Positions 1 to 8,631 of a DNA stretch of 64,000 bases are shown here, piece after piece. The notes under the pieces are model-generated. The model was not told where the DNA came from. It did no database searches and worked only from the letters and a program-made list of their open reading frames with translations. The DNA is from Pseudomonas fulva (GTDB lineage Bacteria; Pseudomonadota; Gammaproteobacteria; Pseudomonadales; Pseudomonadaceae). Within the stretch, counting starts at the first letter, position 1; each line of letters starts with the position of its first letter. The stretch is taken from the NCBI RefSeq assembly GCF_023517795.1, contig NZ_CP082928.1, positions 4,774,001 to 4,838,000 on the forward strand. Direction: 5' to 3'. A program made the position numbers and the translations under genes.

Positions 1-135
1 AGGGCCAGGAAAAACAGGTGAGACACCGCGTCACCACACGGGTCAACAGCTTATCGGCCGCTCCACGGAGCTGCTTCGGCCACGTTGACCCGCCTTAGCG
101 GGCTGCGGGTTATCCCGGATATCAAGGAGTGTTTC

Positions 136-441
136 ATGCCCATCACCTCGCTGCCTTCGGAAGACGGGCAAGAGTTGACCATCACCATTCAGGGTCGCTT
201 CGATTTCGGCGCCCATCAGGAATTTCGCCGCGCCTACGAACGCGTCGATATCCGTCCCAAGCGTTATACGGTCGATCTCAAGGGAACGACCTATCTGGAC
301 AGCTCGGCGCTGGGCATGTTGTTGCTGCTGCGTGATCATGCCGGGGGCGACCGCGCGCAGATCCGCCTGCTCAACTGCAATGCCGACGTGCGCAAGATTC
401 TCTCCATCTCCAACTTCGAACAGCTTTTCCAGATCGATTGA
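136..441 (+). CDS. hsbA: STAS-domain anti-sigma factor antagonist (HsbA-type)
   Basis: A 101-residue single STAS domain. The phosphorylatable serine lies in the motif LDSSALGMLL (Ser56), the position known in HsbA. In Pseudomonas, HsbA is switched by the neighbouring HsbR phosphatase/kinase and controls the anti-sigma-28 factor FlgM and biofilm versus swarming choice (established for the family). The ATG at 136 is chosen because AAGGAG lies at 124-129; an in-frame start 51 bases upstream lacks a comparable site. The gene ends 6 bases before hsbR, so the two are probably co-transcribed. Confidence 0.9.
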   Translation: MPITSLPSEDGQELTITIQGRFDFGAHQEFRRAYERVDIRPKRYTVDLKGTTYLDSSALGMLLLLRDHAGGDRAQIRLLNCNADVRKILSISNFEQLFQID

Positions 442-447
442 GGCGCG

Positions 448-2145
448 ATGAACGCCTCTTCCCTGACCATCCTGATTGCCGAGGACAGCGCCACTGACCG
501 CATGCTGTTGTCGACCATCGTCGGTCGCCAGGGGCATCGGGTATTGGTGGCTGCCAACGGCCTCGAGGCGGTCGCGCTGTTCGAGTCGCAGCGCCCGCAA
601 CTGGTGCTGATGGATGCGCTGATGCCGGTGATGGACGGCTTCGAGGCGGCCAGGCGGATCAAGGCCATGGCCGGTGAATCCATGGTGCCAATCATCTTCC
701 TGACCTCGATGAGCGAAGACGAGGCGTTGGTCAGCTGCCTGGAGGCGGGCGGCGATGACTTTCTCGCCAAGCCCTACAGCCGGGTGATTCTCGAAGCCAA
801 GATCAATGCCATGGACCGCCTGCGGCGCCTGCACCAGGAGGTGCTGCGCCAGCGCGACCAGATCGCGCGGCACAACGAACACCTGCAGAACGAGCAGCTG
901 GTCGCCAAGGCGGTGTTCGACAAGGTGGCCCACTCCGGTTGCCTGGGTTCCGGCAATGTGCGTTACCTGCAGTCGCCCTACGCGCTGTTCAATGGCGACC
1001 TGTTGCTGGCCGCCTTTCACCCCAGCGGCGACATGCACGTGCTGCTTGGTGACTTCACCGGGCATGGCTTGCCTGCCGCGATCGGCGCCATGCCCTTGGC
1101 GGACGTCTTCTACCGCATGACGGGCAAAGGGCATTCGCTGGTGGAAATTCTCCACGAGAGCAATGCCAAGTTGCGCCGCATCCTGCCTCGCGGGGTGTTC
1201 TGCTGCGCCACCCTGTTGAGCATCAGTTTCCGCCGCCGGACGGTCGACTTCTGGGGCGGCGGGCTGCCGGCCGGTTATGTGCTTCGCCACGGCAGCGGCG
1301 AGCGAGTACCGCTGGTCTCCCGCCATCTGCCGCTGGGCGTGCTCGAGCCGGAGAGTTTCCGCGATGACTACGAATCCTACGCGCTGGAGCTGGGCGACCG
1401 GGTTTTCCTGCTCTCCGACGGCGTACTCGAAGCGCAGAACGAGCGCGACGAGCTGTTCGGCGAACAGCGCCTGCTCGACGTGCTCGATGGCAGCCGTGAT
1501 CCGTCGCGGCTGTTCGCCGATATTCGCCAGGCCCTTCAGGCCTTCCATGGCGAAGCCCGCGATGACGTCAGCCTGGTCGAAGTGACCATGATCGCGGAGG
1601 ACGCGGTCGTGCGGCCGCCGCTGCCGGCGAGTGAGTCCCACGCCGGCCCGGAGAACTGGTCGGCCCGCTATGATTTTCGCGGTTCCACCTTGCGCGACTT
1701 CTATCCCTTGCCGCACCTGTTGCAGTTGCTGCTCGAAGTGCCGGGCCTGCGTGGCAATGGCGGCAATCTCTACAGCGTGCTGTGCGAGCTGTACACCAAT
1801 GCGCTCGAACATGGCGTGCTGGCGCTGGACTCCTCGCTCAAGCGTGACGCGGCCGGTTTCGCCGAGTACTACCGGTTGCGCGCCGAGCGGCTCGATACCT
1901 TGCAGGATGGCTGCGTCAGCGTGGCCTTCGACGTGCGCCAGCAACCGGGCGGCGGCTGCCTGACCCTGACGGTCGAGGACAGTGGCGCAGGCTTCGACCC
2001 TGCAGCGGTACTGGCGCGCCAGCGCACGGCGAGCGGCTTCAGTGGGCGCGGCATGGGGCTGATCCGCCAGCTCAGCGAGCGCTGTGAGTGGGCGCCTGAC
2101 GGGCGTCGGGTCAGAGTGGAGTTTTCCTGGGCCACGCAGGCATAA
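448..2145 (+). CDS. hsbR: Response regulator with PP2C/SpoIIE phosphatase and HATPase domains (HsbR-type)
   Basis: This 565-residue cytoplasmic protein has three modules. An N-terminal receiver (about 1-125) has the acidic pair E12/D13, phospho-acceptor D56 in VLMDALMP and the conserved Lys in FLAKPYS. A SpoIIE/PP2C phosphatase follows (about 180-385; acidic metal-site motifs such as LLGDFTGHGLPA and DDVSL). A C-terminal HATPase/anti-sigma kinase-like domain (about 400-560) shows ELYTNALEHG, DSGAGFD and SGRGMGL. This is the HsbR layout: it accepts phosphate from HptB and controls the phosphorylation of HsbA. It lies between hsbA and hptB, so the whole switch is encoded together. Confidence 0.92.
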   Translation: MNASSLTILIAEDSATDRMLLSTIVGRQGHRVLVAANGLEAVALFESQRPQLVLMDALMPVMDGFEAARRIKAMAGESMVPIIFLTSMSEDEALVSCLEAGGDDFLAKPYSRVILEAKINAMDRLRRLHQEVLRQRDQIARHNEHLQNEQLVAKAVFDKVAHSGCLGSGNVRYLQSPYALFNGDLLLAAFHPSGDMHVLLGDFTGHGLPAAIGAMPLADVFYRMTGKGHSLVEILHESNAKLRRILPRGVFCCATLLSISFRRRTVDFWGGGLPAGYVLRHGSGERVPLVSRHLPLGVLEPESFRDDYESYALELGDRVFLLSDGVLEAQNERDELFGEQRLLDVLDGSRDPSRLFADIRQALQAFHGEARDDVSLVEVTMIAEDAVVRPPLPASESHAGPENWSARYDFRGSTLRDFYPLPHLLQLLLEVPGLRGNGGNLYSVLCELYTNALEHGVLALDSSLKRDAAGFAEYYRLRAERLDTLQDGCVSVAFDVRQQPGGGCLTLTVEDSGAGFDPAAVLARQRTASGFSGRGMGLIRQLSERCEWAPDGRRVRVEFSWATQA

Positions 2146-2222
2146 TCGGCCTGCTCTCGCGTGTCACGCACAAAGGTGCGCGCGGCGGCGAACCGTCGTT
2201 CGAGGCTGGCCTGGAGTCTAGG

Positions 2223-2579
2223 GTGTCCGACAATCATCTGGATCGCGATGTACTCAATACCCTGCAGGACATCATGGAGGACGAATATCCGGTGCTGCTG
2301 GATACCTTCGTGACCGACTCCGAAGAGCGCCTGCGCCTGCTGAAAAATGCCGAGCACGATCAGGATGCCCAGGCCATGCGCCGCGCCGCGCACAGTTTCA
2401 AGGGCAGCTGCAGCAACATGGGCGCCAAGGTGCTGGCCGAGTCCTGCCGGGAACTCGAAGAGCTGGCGCGGCGTGGTGAACTGGCCGGGTCGGCGCACCT
2501 GGTCGCGCGCATCGAGCGCGAGTTCGCCATCGTGCGGATCCTGCTGAAGTCCGAACGGCAGCGTTTTCCCGCCAGCTAG
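2223..2579 (+). CDS. hptB: Histidine phosphotransfer protein HptB
   Basis: A 118-residue Hpt domain with the phospho-accepting His57 in RRAAHSFKGSCSNMG. Translation starts at GTG (GTG TCC GAC). In Pseudomonas, HptB relays phosphate from several hybrid sensor kinases to HsbR (established). It lies 77 bases after hsbR; that gap holds no other gene. A sigma-54-type promoter for fliK begins 18 bases after its stop. Confidence 0.92.
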   Translation: MSDNHLDRDVLNTLQDIMEDEYPVLLDTFVTDSEERLRLLKNAEHDQDAQAMRRAAHSFKGSCSNMGAKVLAESCRELEELARRGELAGSAHLVARIEREFAIVRILLKSERQRFPAS

Positions 2580-2596
2580 CCCCGCCTCTTGAATGT

Positions 2597-2612
2597 TGGC
2601 CCAGCCTTTGCT
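2597..2612 (+). promoter_or_regulatory. Sigma-54 (RpoN) promoter upstream of fliK
   Basis: TGGCCCAGCCTTTGCT matches TGGCACGNNNNTTGCW, with GG and GC at the invariant -24/-12 spacing. It lies 40 bases before the fliK start. RpoN/FleQ control of mid-class flagellar genes is established in Pseudomonas; use of this site is inferred. Confidence 0.75.
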
Positions 2613-2651
2613 TACAGAGGGCATACGTCATAATTCAAGCGGAGAGCATTC

Positions 2652-3929
2652 ATGCCCGTTGCCCCTGATCTGTTGCTGACCCCAGCGGCGGCTGCCAAGC
2701 CCAAGGCCGCGCCGGCAACCAATACGCAGAGCACCGCGCAGCCGCGCAAGCAGGAGGCTTCCAGCTTCTCGCAGGTGTATGCCAAGGAGCGCCAGGCCAA
2801 GGCCACCGAGCGCCAGGAAGACGCCGCGAAGTCGGCGCGTGATGGCAAGGCCGATCCCCAGGCGGGCGCCAGCGATCCGGCAGCGGCCGCTGCCGCCGAG
2901 CCGGCGGTTGCCGATAGCGGCAAGGATTTGCCTGAGGAACCGACGCTCGAGGAGGACGCCGTCGACCCACTGGTGCTGCTGGGCCTGTTCCAGCCCGAGC
3001 CGGAGGCTGTGGTGGTCGAGGCCGAACCCGACGGGCAGGCCGCGACCGCCGCCGTGGCCTCGAGCAGCCTGATCGGCTCCGCGCCGGCGAGCATGACCGA
3101 GGCGAGCTTCGATCCGGAAATCGATGCGCTCAATCAGCAACCTGCCGTGCAGTTGGCGCTCGAGGTCGGCGCGCAGGAAAAGGCCGCCGCGCAGTCGACG
3201 ACCACGCCTGGCGGTGCGGCCGCTTCCGCATCGGCCAGCAGCGGTCAGGCGTTCGCCAGCGCCATGGCAGCCATGGGCATGAAGGCGGGCGCCCAGGAAG
3301 GGGAGTCGACCGACCTGACCCCGCTGCCGTCGTTCGAGCTAGGCAGCGAAGCGCTCGAGGCGCTCAAGGAAAGTTCGGCGGGCACTGCGCCGGAGCAGTT
3401 TGTCAGCAAGCTCAGCGCCCTGAGCCAGGCGATTGGTCAGCAGGCCTCCCAGGTCGGGCGTGTTCCGGTGGTACCCGGCCAACCCTTGGCCATGCAGCAG
3501 GCCGGCTTCAGCGAAGGGGTGGTGGACAAGGTGATGTGGATGTCCAGCCAGAACCTCAAGTCCGCGGAGATTCAACTCGACCCCGCTGAGCTTGGCCGCC
3601 TCGACGTGCGCATCAGCCTGAACCAGGATCAGACTCAGATCAGCTTCGCCAGCGCGCACCCGAGCGTACGCGAGGCCCTGGAAGGCCAGGTGCACCGCCT
3701 GCGCGAGATGTTCACCCAGCAGGGCATGAACCTGGCTGACGTGAATGTCTCCGATCAGTCCCAGGGCCGCGCCTGGCAGGGCCAGGAAGGCGAGGGTCGC
3801 GGCCGCGGCAGCCGTATGGCGGACGAGGGCGGGGCAGGCAGCGAGAGCGAGGAGCGCGTGATCGGCAGCATCGAGATCCGCGACCCGGCCCAGGGCGCTG
3901 GCCGCGGCATGGTCGACTATTACGCCTGA
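2652..3929 (+). CDS. fliK: Flagellar hook-length control protein FliK
   Basis: A 425-residue protein with a long Ala/Glu/Pro-rich, low-complexity N-terminal half and a conserved C-terminal Flg_hook domain (about 295-375). The signature there is LDPAELGRLDVRISLNQDQ followed by VHRLREMFTQQGMNLADVNV. FliK measures hook length and, with FlhB, switches export from rod/hook to filament substrates. The start has GGAG about 7 bases upstream. It has its own sigma-54-like promoter and is separated from fliL by 377 bases that contain a terminator, so it is probably a single-gene transcript. Confidence 0.93.
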   Translation: MPVAPDLLLTPAAAAKPKAAPATNTQSTAQPRKQEASSFSQVYAKERQAKATERQEDAAKSARDGKADPQAGASDPAAAAAAEPAVADSGKDLPEEPTLEEDAVDPLVLLGLFQPEPEAVVVEAEPDGQAATAAVASSSLIGSAPASMTEASFDPEIDALNQQPAVQLALEVGAQEKAAAQSTTTPGGAAASASASSGQAFASAMAAMGMKAGAQEGESTDLTPLPSFELGSEALEALKESSAGTAPEQFVSKLSALSQAIGQQASQVGRVPVVPGQPLAMQQAGFSEGVVDKVMWMSSQNLKSAEIQLDPAELGRLDVRISLNQDQTQISFASAHPSVREALEGQVHRLREMFTQQGMNLADVNVSDQSQGRAWQGQEGEGRGRGSRMADEGGAGSESEERVIGSIEIRDPAQGAGRGMVDYYA

Positions 3930-3954
3930 TACGAGTGGCACGTGCTTAGCGTGT

Positions 3955-3990
3955 AGGGCGGACTCAGGAGCGAAGCGAACAGTCCGCCAA
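3955..3990. repeat. Short palindromic intergenic repeat after fliK
   Basis: GGCGGACT (3957-3964) and AGTCCGCC (3981-3988) are inverted arms around a GAAGCG-containing centre. This resembles the GTAGGGTGGA-type palindrome at 36733-36810. No gene is visible in the rest of 3930-4306 apart from the terminator and promoter listed separately. Confidence 0.6.
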
Positions 3991-4119
3991 ACCCTCCGAT
4001 CCTGACACAACGGCAACGGCAACGGCGTACTGCTTCGCGAACGGAACGCCGCCCGGTACGCCCTACCGCGGTGGTTCCGGCGCGGCCGTGCATGAAACGG
4101 CAGCAGACCCTACACTTCC

Positions 4120-4160
4120 AATCACCCCGCTCGATCCGTCGAGCGGGGTGATTTGCTTTT
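4120..4160 (+). terminator. Rho-independent terminator between fliK and fliL
   Basis: A perfect 15-bp stem (4120-4134 with 4139-4153; arm AATCACCCCGCTCGA) around the 4-base loop TCCG is followed by TGCTTTT. It separates fliK transcription from the fliL operon. Confidence 0.85.
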
Positions 4161-4240
4161 ACGGCACGCCTGCAGTCGGGTCAGGCTCCATGCTTTCGCG
4201 TAACATGGCGCGCTCGGTGATTGCAGCCGCGTCTGTGAGC

Positions 4241-4256
4241 TGGCATAACACTTGCT
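4241..4256 (+). promoter_or_regulatory. Sigma-54 (RpoN) promoter upstream of fliL
   Basis: TGGCATAACACTTGCT has the -24 GG and -12 GC elements in exact sigma-54 spacing. It lies 51 bases before fliL, directly after the terminator that closes fliK. It would drive fliLMNOPQR-flhB. Confidence 0.8.
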
Positions 4257-4306
4257 CTTAACCCATTGAAAGCGGAGGGTTCTCCGCTACGTGACGGATT
4301 TTTGGC

Positions 4307-4831
4307 ATGGCAAAGAAGAACGCGCCACCCGCTGCTGCCGCCGAAGCAGGCAGCAAGCCGCCTGGCAAGCTCAAGCTCATCATCGTGATCGTGCTGGCGC
4401 TGTTGCTGGCTATCGGGGCATCGATCGGTGGCACCTGGTTCTTCCTGAGCAAGGACAGCGCCAAGTCGGAGGCCGAGCACGAACAGGCCGAGAACGCCGC
4501 GCCGGTCAAGCAGCCGGCCATCTATGAAGAGCTGACGCCGGCCTTCGTGGTCAACTTCACCCAGAACGGCAGGGCGCGCTACATGCAGGTCAGCGTGGCG
4601 CTGATGACCCGCGACCAGGCTGCGCTGGATGCGCTGAAAGTGCATATGCCGGTGCTGCGCAACAACCTGGTCATGCTGTTCTCCAGCCAGGACTTCGCCA
4701 CCCTGATCACTCCGGTCGGCAAGGAAATGCTGCGCCAGCAGGCGACCGCCAGCGTGCAGCAACTGGCCGAGAAGGAAACCGGCAAGGTGACCGTCGAGCA
4801 GGTGCTGTTCACCAACCTCGTGTTGCAATAG
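4307..4831 (+). CDS. fliL: Flagellar basal-body-associated protein FliL
   Basis: A 174-residue protein with a short Lys/Pro-rich cytoplasmic N-terminus, one membrane segment (about residues 24-45, LKLIIVIVLALLLAIGASIG) and a periplasmic FliL domain. FliL surrounds the stator units and supports motor torque (family knowledge). It is the first gene of fliLMNOPQR-flhB and ends 15 bases before fliM. Confidence 0.93.
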   Translation: MAKKNAPPAAAAEAGSKPPGKLKLIIVIVLALLLAIGASIGGTWFFLSKDSAKSEAEHEQAENAAPVKQPAIYEELTPAFVVNFTQNGRARYMQVSVALMTRDQAALDALKVHMPVLRNNLVMLFSSQDFATLITPVGKEMLRQQATASVQQLAEKETGKVTVEQVLFTNLVLQ

Positions 4832-4846
4832 GGCGGGAGTTCACTG

Positions 4847-5821
4847 ATGGCCGTACAAGACCTGCTGTCCCAGGACGAGATTGATGCGCTGCTGCACGGG
4901 GTCGATGACGGCCTGGTGGAGACCGAGGAGTTCGTCGAGCCCGGCAGCGTCAAGCAATATGACCTGACCAGCCAGGATCGCATCGTGCGCGGGCGCATGC
5001 CGACCCTGGAGATGATCAACGAGCGTTTCGCGCGCTACACACGCATCAGCATGTTCAACCTGCTGCGCCGCTCCGCCGATGTGGCGGTCGGCGGCGTGCA
5101 GGTGATGAAATTCGGCGAGTACGTGCATTCGCTGTACGTGCCCACCAGCCTCAACCTGGTGAAGATGAAGCCGTTGCGTGGCACCGGCCTGTTCATTCTC
5201 GATGCCAAGCTGGTGTTCAAGCTGGTCGACAATTTCTTTGGCGGCGATGGCCGCCACGCCAAGATCGAAGGCCGCGAATTCACCCCTACCGAATTGCGGG
5301 TGGTGCGCATGGTGCTCGATCAGGCGTTCATCGACCTGCGCGAGGCCTGGGCCGCGGTGATGGACATCAACTTCGAGTACGTAGGCTCGGAGGTCAACCC
5401 GGCCCTGGCCAACATCGTCAGCCCCAGCGAAGTGATCGTGGTATCCACCTTCCACATCGAGCTCGACGGTGGCGGTGGCGACCTGCACGTGACCATGCCT
5501 TACGCCATGATCGAGCCGATCCGCGAAATGCTCGACGCCGGCTTCCAGTCCGATGTCGACGACCAGGACGAGCGCTGGGTCAAGGCCCTGCGCGAAGACA
5601 TCCTCGACGTCAGCGTGCCGTTGAGCGCCACGGTTGCGCGGCGCCAGCTCAAGGTGCGCGACATTCTGCACATGCAGCCCGGCGACGTGATTCCCGTCGA
5701 GTTGCCCGAGCACATGATCCTGCGTGCCAACGGCGTGCCGTCCTTCAAGGTCAAGCTGGGCTCGCACAAGGGCAACCTGTCGCTGCAGGTGCTCGACCCC
5801 GTGGACCGCCAGCACCGTTAG
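4847..5821 (+). CDS. fliM: Flagellar motor switch protein FliM
   Basis: A 324-residue C-ring protein of normal length. The N-terminus has the CheY-P-binding motif LLSQDEIDALL (residues 5-15), followed by the CheC-like middle domain (RMPTLEMINERFAR onward) and a C-terminal SpoA domain. It sets rotation direction on binding phospho-CheY, whose gene is in this window at 15859. GGGCGGGAG precedes the ATG. Confidence 0.96.
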   Translation: MAVQDLLSQDEIDALLHGVDDGLVETEEFVEPGSVKQYDLTSQDRIVRGRMPTLEMINERFARYTRISMFNLLRRSADVAVGGVQVMKFGEYVHSLYVPTSLNLVKMKPLRGTGLFILDAKLVFKLVDNFFGGDGRHAKIEGREFTPTELRVVRMVLDQAFIDLREAWAAVMDINFEYVGSEVNPALANIVSPSEVIVVSTFHIELDGGGGDLHVTMPYAMIEPIREMLDAGFQSDVDDQDERWVKALREDILDVSVPLSATVARRQLKVRDILHMQPGDVIPVELPEHMILRANGVPSFKVKLGSHKGNLSLQVLDPVDRQHR

Positions 5822-5884
5822 CCCCCAATCATCCGCCGCGCGGCGCGCGTGGCCAAACCGATAAACGCCAGCCGAGGTTCAACG

Positions 5885-6355
5885 ATGGCAGACGAGAACG
5901 AACAAACCAGCCCCGAGGAACAGGCGCTCGCCGATGAGTGGGCGGCGGCGCTGTCCGAGTCCGGCGACGCGGGCGGGCAGGACGATATCGACGCGATGCT
6001 GGCCGCCAGTGCAGCCAACCAGCCGGCTGCGCCGCGTGCGCCGATGGAAGAGTTCGGCAGCATGCCCAAGGCCAGCAACCCGGTCAGCCTGGAGGGCCCG
6101 AACCTCGATGTGATTCTCGACATTCCGGTGTCCATCTCCATGGAAGTGGGCAATGCCGACATCACCATCCGCAACCTGCTGCAGCTCAACCAGGGCTCGG
6201 TGATCGAACTCGATCGCCTGGCTGGCGAGCCGCTCGACGTGCTGGTCAACGGCACCCTGATCGCCCATGGCGAGGTGGTGGTGGTCAACGAGAAGTTCGG
6301 CATCCGCCTGACCGACGTGATCAGCCCCAGTGAACGCATCAAGAAGCTGCGCTGA
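5885..6355 (+). CDS. fliN: Flagellar motor switch protein FliN
   Basis: A 156-residue C-ring protein with an acidic, Ala-rich N-terminal extension and a C-terminal SpoA domain (about 75-155; LDIPVSISMEVGNADITI, GSVIELDRLAGEPLDVLVNG). The ATG at 5885 is preferred over one 36 bases upstream, because CGAGGTT lies just before it and the resulting N-terminus (MADENEQ) looks like Pseudomonas FliN. Confidence 0.94.
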   Translation: MADENEQTSPEEQALADEWAAALSESGDAGGQDDIDAMLAASAANQPAAPRAPMEEFGSMPKASNPVSLEGPNLDVILDIPVSISMEVGNADITIRNLLQLNQGSVIELDRLAGEPLDVLVNGTLIAHGEVVVVNEKFGIRLTDVISPSERIKKLR

Positions 6356-6359
6356 CGCC

Positions 6360-6785
6360 ATGAACAGACTCCTGCTCACCCTACTGGCGCTGCCGTGCGT
6401 CGCATTCGCCGCCGAACCGGCTACCCAGGCGCCCGCGGCCAGCGGCGGCATCGCCGGCCAGCTGGCGCAACTGGTGATCGGCCTGCTGCTGGTGATCGGC
6501 CTGATCTTCCTGCTTGCCTGGATGATGCGCCGCGTGCAGCGGCTGGGGCCCAACAATGGCAAGGTGATCAAGATCGTCGCCAGCCAGGCGCTGAGCCCCC
6601 GTGACCGGCTGGTGCTGGTGCAGGTAGGCAACGAGCAGATCCTGCTGGGCCTCACGCCTGGGCGTATCAACCCGCTGCACGTGATGGGCGAGCCGGTTCA
6701 CCTGCCCGATGCCGAGCCGGCTTCCAGCGAATTTTCCCAGCGCCTCATGGAACTGCTGGGCAAGGATCAGAAGGACAAGTCCTGA
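6360..6785 (+). CDS. fliO: Flagellar biosynthetic protein FliO
   Basis: A 141-residue inner-membrane protein with an N-terminal signal-like segment (residues 1-17, ending VAFA), one membrane span (about 35-58) and a cytoplasmic FliO domain ([30 protein letters not shown]). It helps FliP assemble into the export gate. The ATG at 6360 follows the fliN stop by 4 bases, and the stop overlaps the fliP start (TGATG), which suggests translational coupling. Confidence 0.9.
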   Translation: MNRLLLTLLALPCVAFAAEPATQAPAASGGIAGQLAQLVIGLLLVIGLIFLLAWMMRRVQRLGPNNGKVIKIVASQALSPRDRLVLVQVGNEQILLGLTPGRINPLHVMGEPVHLPDAEPASSEFSQRLMELLGKDQKDKS

Positions 6786-7570
6786 TGTTGCGACTTCTGC
6801 TTGTGCTGGTGTTCGCGCTAGGAGCTTCGCTGGCCTTTGCCCAGGAGCCGCCATCGCCCAGCCCGCTGATCCAGCAGGGCAGCAATCCGCTGTCGATTCC
6901 GGCGATCACCCTGAGCACTGATGCCGAGGGGCAGCAGGAGTACTCGGTCAGCCTGCAGATCCTGCTGATCATGACGGCGCTGAGCTTCATCCCGGCGTTC
7001 CTCATGCTGATGACCAGCTTCACGCGGATCATCATCGTGTTCTCCATCCTGCGTCAGGCGCTGGGCTTGCAGCAGACCCCGTCCAACCAGATTCTCATCG
7101 GCCTGGCACTGTTCCTGACGATGTTCATCATGGCGCCGGTGTTCGACCAGATTAACCGCGAGGCGCTGCAGCCGTACCTCAACGAGCAACTGCCGGCGCA
7201 GCAGGCGATCGAGCGGGCGGAGGTGCCGATCAAGAACTTCATGCTGGCGCAGACCCGCGAGAGCGATCTGGAGCTGTTCGTGCGCCTGTCCCAGCGCACC
7301 GATATCGCCAGCCCGGAAGCGGCGCCGCTGACCATCCTGGTGCCGGCCTTCGTGACCTCGGAGCTCAAGACCGCGTTCCAGATCGGCTTCATGATCTTCA
7401 TCCCGTTTCTGATCATCGACATGGTGGTGGCCAGTATCCTCATGGCCATGGGCATGATGATGCTGTCGCCGCTGATCATCTCGCTGCCGTTCAAGATCAT
7501 GCTGTTCGTGCTGATCGACGGCTGGGCGTTGATCATGGGCACCCTGGCCAGCAGTTTCGGCACCTTGTAG
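6785..7570 (+). CDS. fliP: Flagellar export gate protein FliP
   Basis: A 261-residue protein with an N-terminal signal peptide (about 1-19) and four hydrophobic segments. Typical FliP sequences include [33 protein letters not shown] and [20 protein letters not shown]. FliP forms the core pentamer of the flagellar type III export gate with FliQ and FliR. It overlaps fliO by one base. Confidence 0.97.
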   Translation: MLRLLLVLVFALGASLAFAQEPPSPSPLIQQGSNPLSIPAITLSTDAEGQQEYSVSLQILLIMTALSFIPAFLMLMTSFTRIIIVFSILRQALGLQQTPSNQILIGLALFLTMFIMAPVFDQINREALQPYLNEQLPAQQAIERAEVPIKNFMLAQTRESDLELFVRLSQRTDIASPEAAPLTILVPAFVTSELKTAFQIGFMIFIPFLIIDMVVASILMAMGMMMLSPLIISLPFKIMLFVLIDGWALIMGTLASSFGTL

Positions 7571-7580
7571 CGAGGCTCAC

Positions 7581-7850
7581 ATGACCCCTGAAGTTGCTGT
7601 CGATCTATTCCGTGAAGGGCTCTGGCTGATTTCCCTGATGGTGGGCCTGCTGGTCATGCCCAGCCTGCTGGTGGGGCTGTTGGTGGCCATGTTCCAGGCC
7701 GCCACGCAGATCAACGAACAGACCCTGAGCTTCCTGCCGCGTCTGCTGGTGATGCTGCTGACCCTGATCGTTGCCGGGCCCTGGATGGTGCAGCAGCTGA
7801 TGGAGTACACGCAGAACCTGATCATGAACATTCCGCAGCTGATCGGCTGA
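7581..7850 (+). CDS. fliQ: Flagellar export gate protein FliQ
   Basis: An 89-residue protein with two membrane helices and the family motif FQAATQINEQTLSFLPRL. It is an export gate subunit surrounding FliP/FliR. It lies between fliP (10-base gap) and fliR (4-base gap). Confidence 0.96.
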   Translation: MTPEVAVDLFREGLWLISLMVGLLVMPSLLVGLLVAMFQAATQINEQTLSFLPRLLVMLLTLIVAGPWMVQQLMEYTQNLIMNIPQLIG

Positions 7851-7854
7851 GCCG

Positions 7855-8631
7855 ATGTTCGAGCTGAGCGACGCGCAGATCGGCAGCTGGGTCAGCAGTT
7901 TCCTGCTGCCGCTGTTTCGCATCGCCGCCCTGCTGATGGTGATGCCGATCATCGGCACCCAGCTGGTACCCACCCGGGTGCGCCTGTACCTGGCCCTGGC
8001 GATCAGCGTGGTGGTGGTGCCCACCTTGCCGCCGATGCCGCAGGTCGATTCGATCAGCCTGCAGGCCTTCATGCTGATCGCCCAGGAGATCCTCATCGGG
8101 GTGATGCTCGGCTTTGTGCTGCAGCTGTTCTTTCACGTCTTCGTGGTCGCCGGGCAGATCCTGGCGATGCAGATGGGCCTGGGTTTCGCCTCCATGGTCG
8201 ACCCCGCCAACGGCATTTCGGTACCCGTGATCGGCCAGTATTTCACCATGCTGGTGACCCTGCTGTTCCTGGCCATGAACGGCCATCTGGTGGTGTTCGA
8301 GGTGCTCGCCGAGAGCTTCGTGACCCTGCCGCCGGGCTCCGGTCTGCAGGTCGAGCATTACTGGGAGATCGCCACCAAGCTCGGCTGGGTGATGGGCGCC
8401 GCGCTGATCCTGGTGTTGCCGGCGGTCACCGCGCTGCTGGTGGTGAACATCGCCTTTGGCGTGATGACCCGGGCGGCGCCGCAACTGAACATCTTCTCCA
8501 TCGGTTTTCCGCTCACCCTGGTGCTGGGTATGGTGATCGTGTGGATTTCTCTGGCTGACATCCTGGCGCATTACCAGGCCCTCGCGACCGAGGCCCTGAT
8601 CATGCTGCGTGAACTGGCGAGGGCGAGCTGA
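7855..8631 (+). CDS. fliR: Flagellar export gate protein FliR
   Basis: A 258-residue protein with about six hydrophobic segments. Conserved FliR sequences include FLLPLFRIAALLMVMPIIG, GFASMVDPANG and APQLNIFSIGFPLTL. It is the single-copy gate subunit that interacts with FlhB. Its TGA overlaps the flhB ATG by one base. Confidence 0.96.
   Translation: MFELSDAQIGSWVSSFLLPLFRIAALLMVMPIIGTQLVPTRVRLYLALAISVVVVPTLPPMPQVDSISLQAFMLIAQEILIGVMLGFVLQLFFHVFVVAGQILAMQMGLGFASMVDPANGISVPVIGQYFTMLVTLLFLAMNGHLVVFEVLAESFVTLPPGSGLQVEHYWEIATKLGWVMGAALILVLPAVTALLVVNIAFGVMTRAAPQLNIFSIGFPLTLVLGMVIVWISLADILAHYQALATEALIMLRELARAS

Noticed and set aside
39..92. CGGGTCAAC/GTTGACCCG inverted repeat upstream of hsbA with inner GGCCG/CGGCC pairing
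   Set aside because: The pairing is real but spans a 36-base loop and has no T-run; I could not assign it as terminator or operator.
43..1944. Long open frame antisense to hsbR
   Set aside because: The plus strand encodes a clear three-domain protein; long antisense frames are expected in GC-rich codon use.
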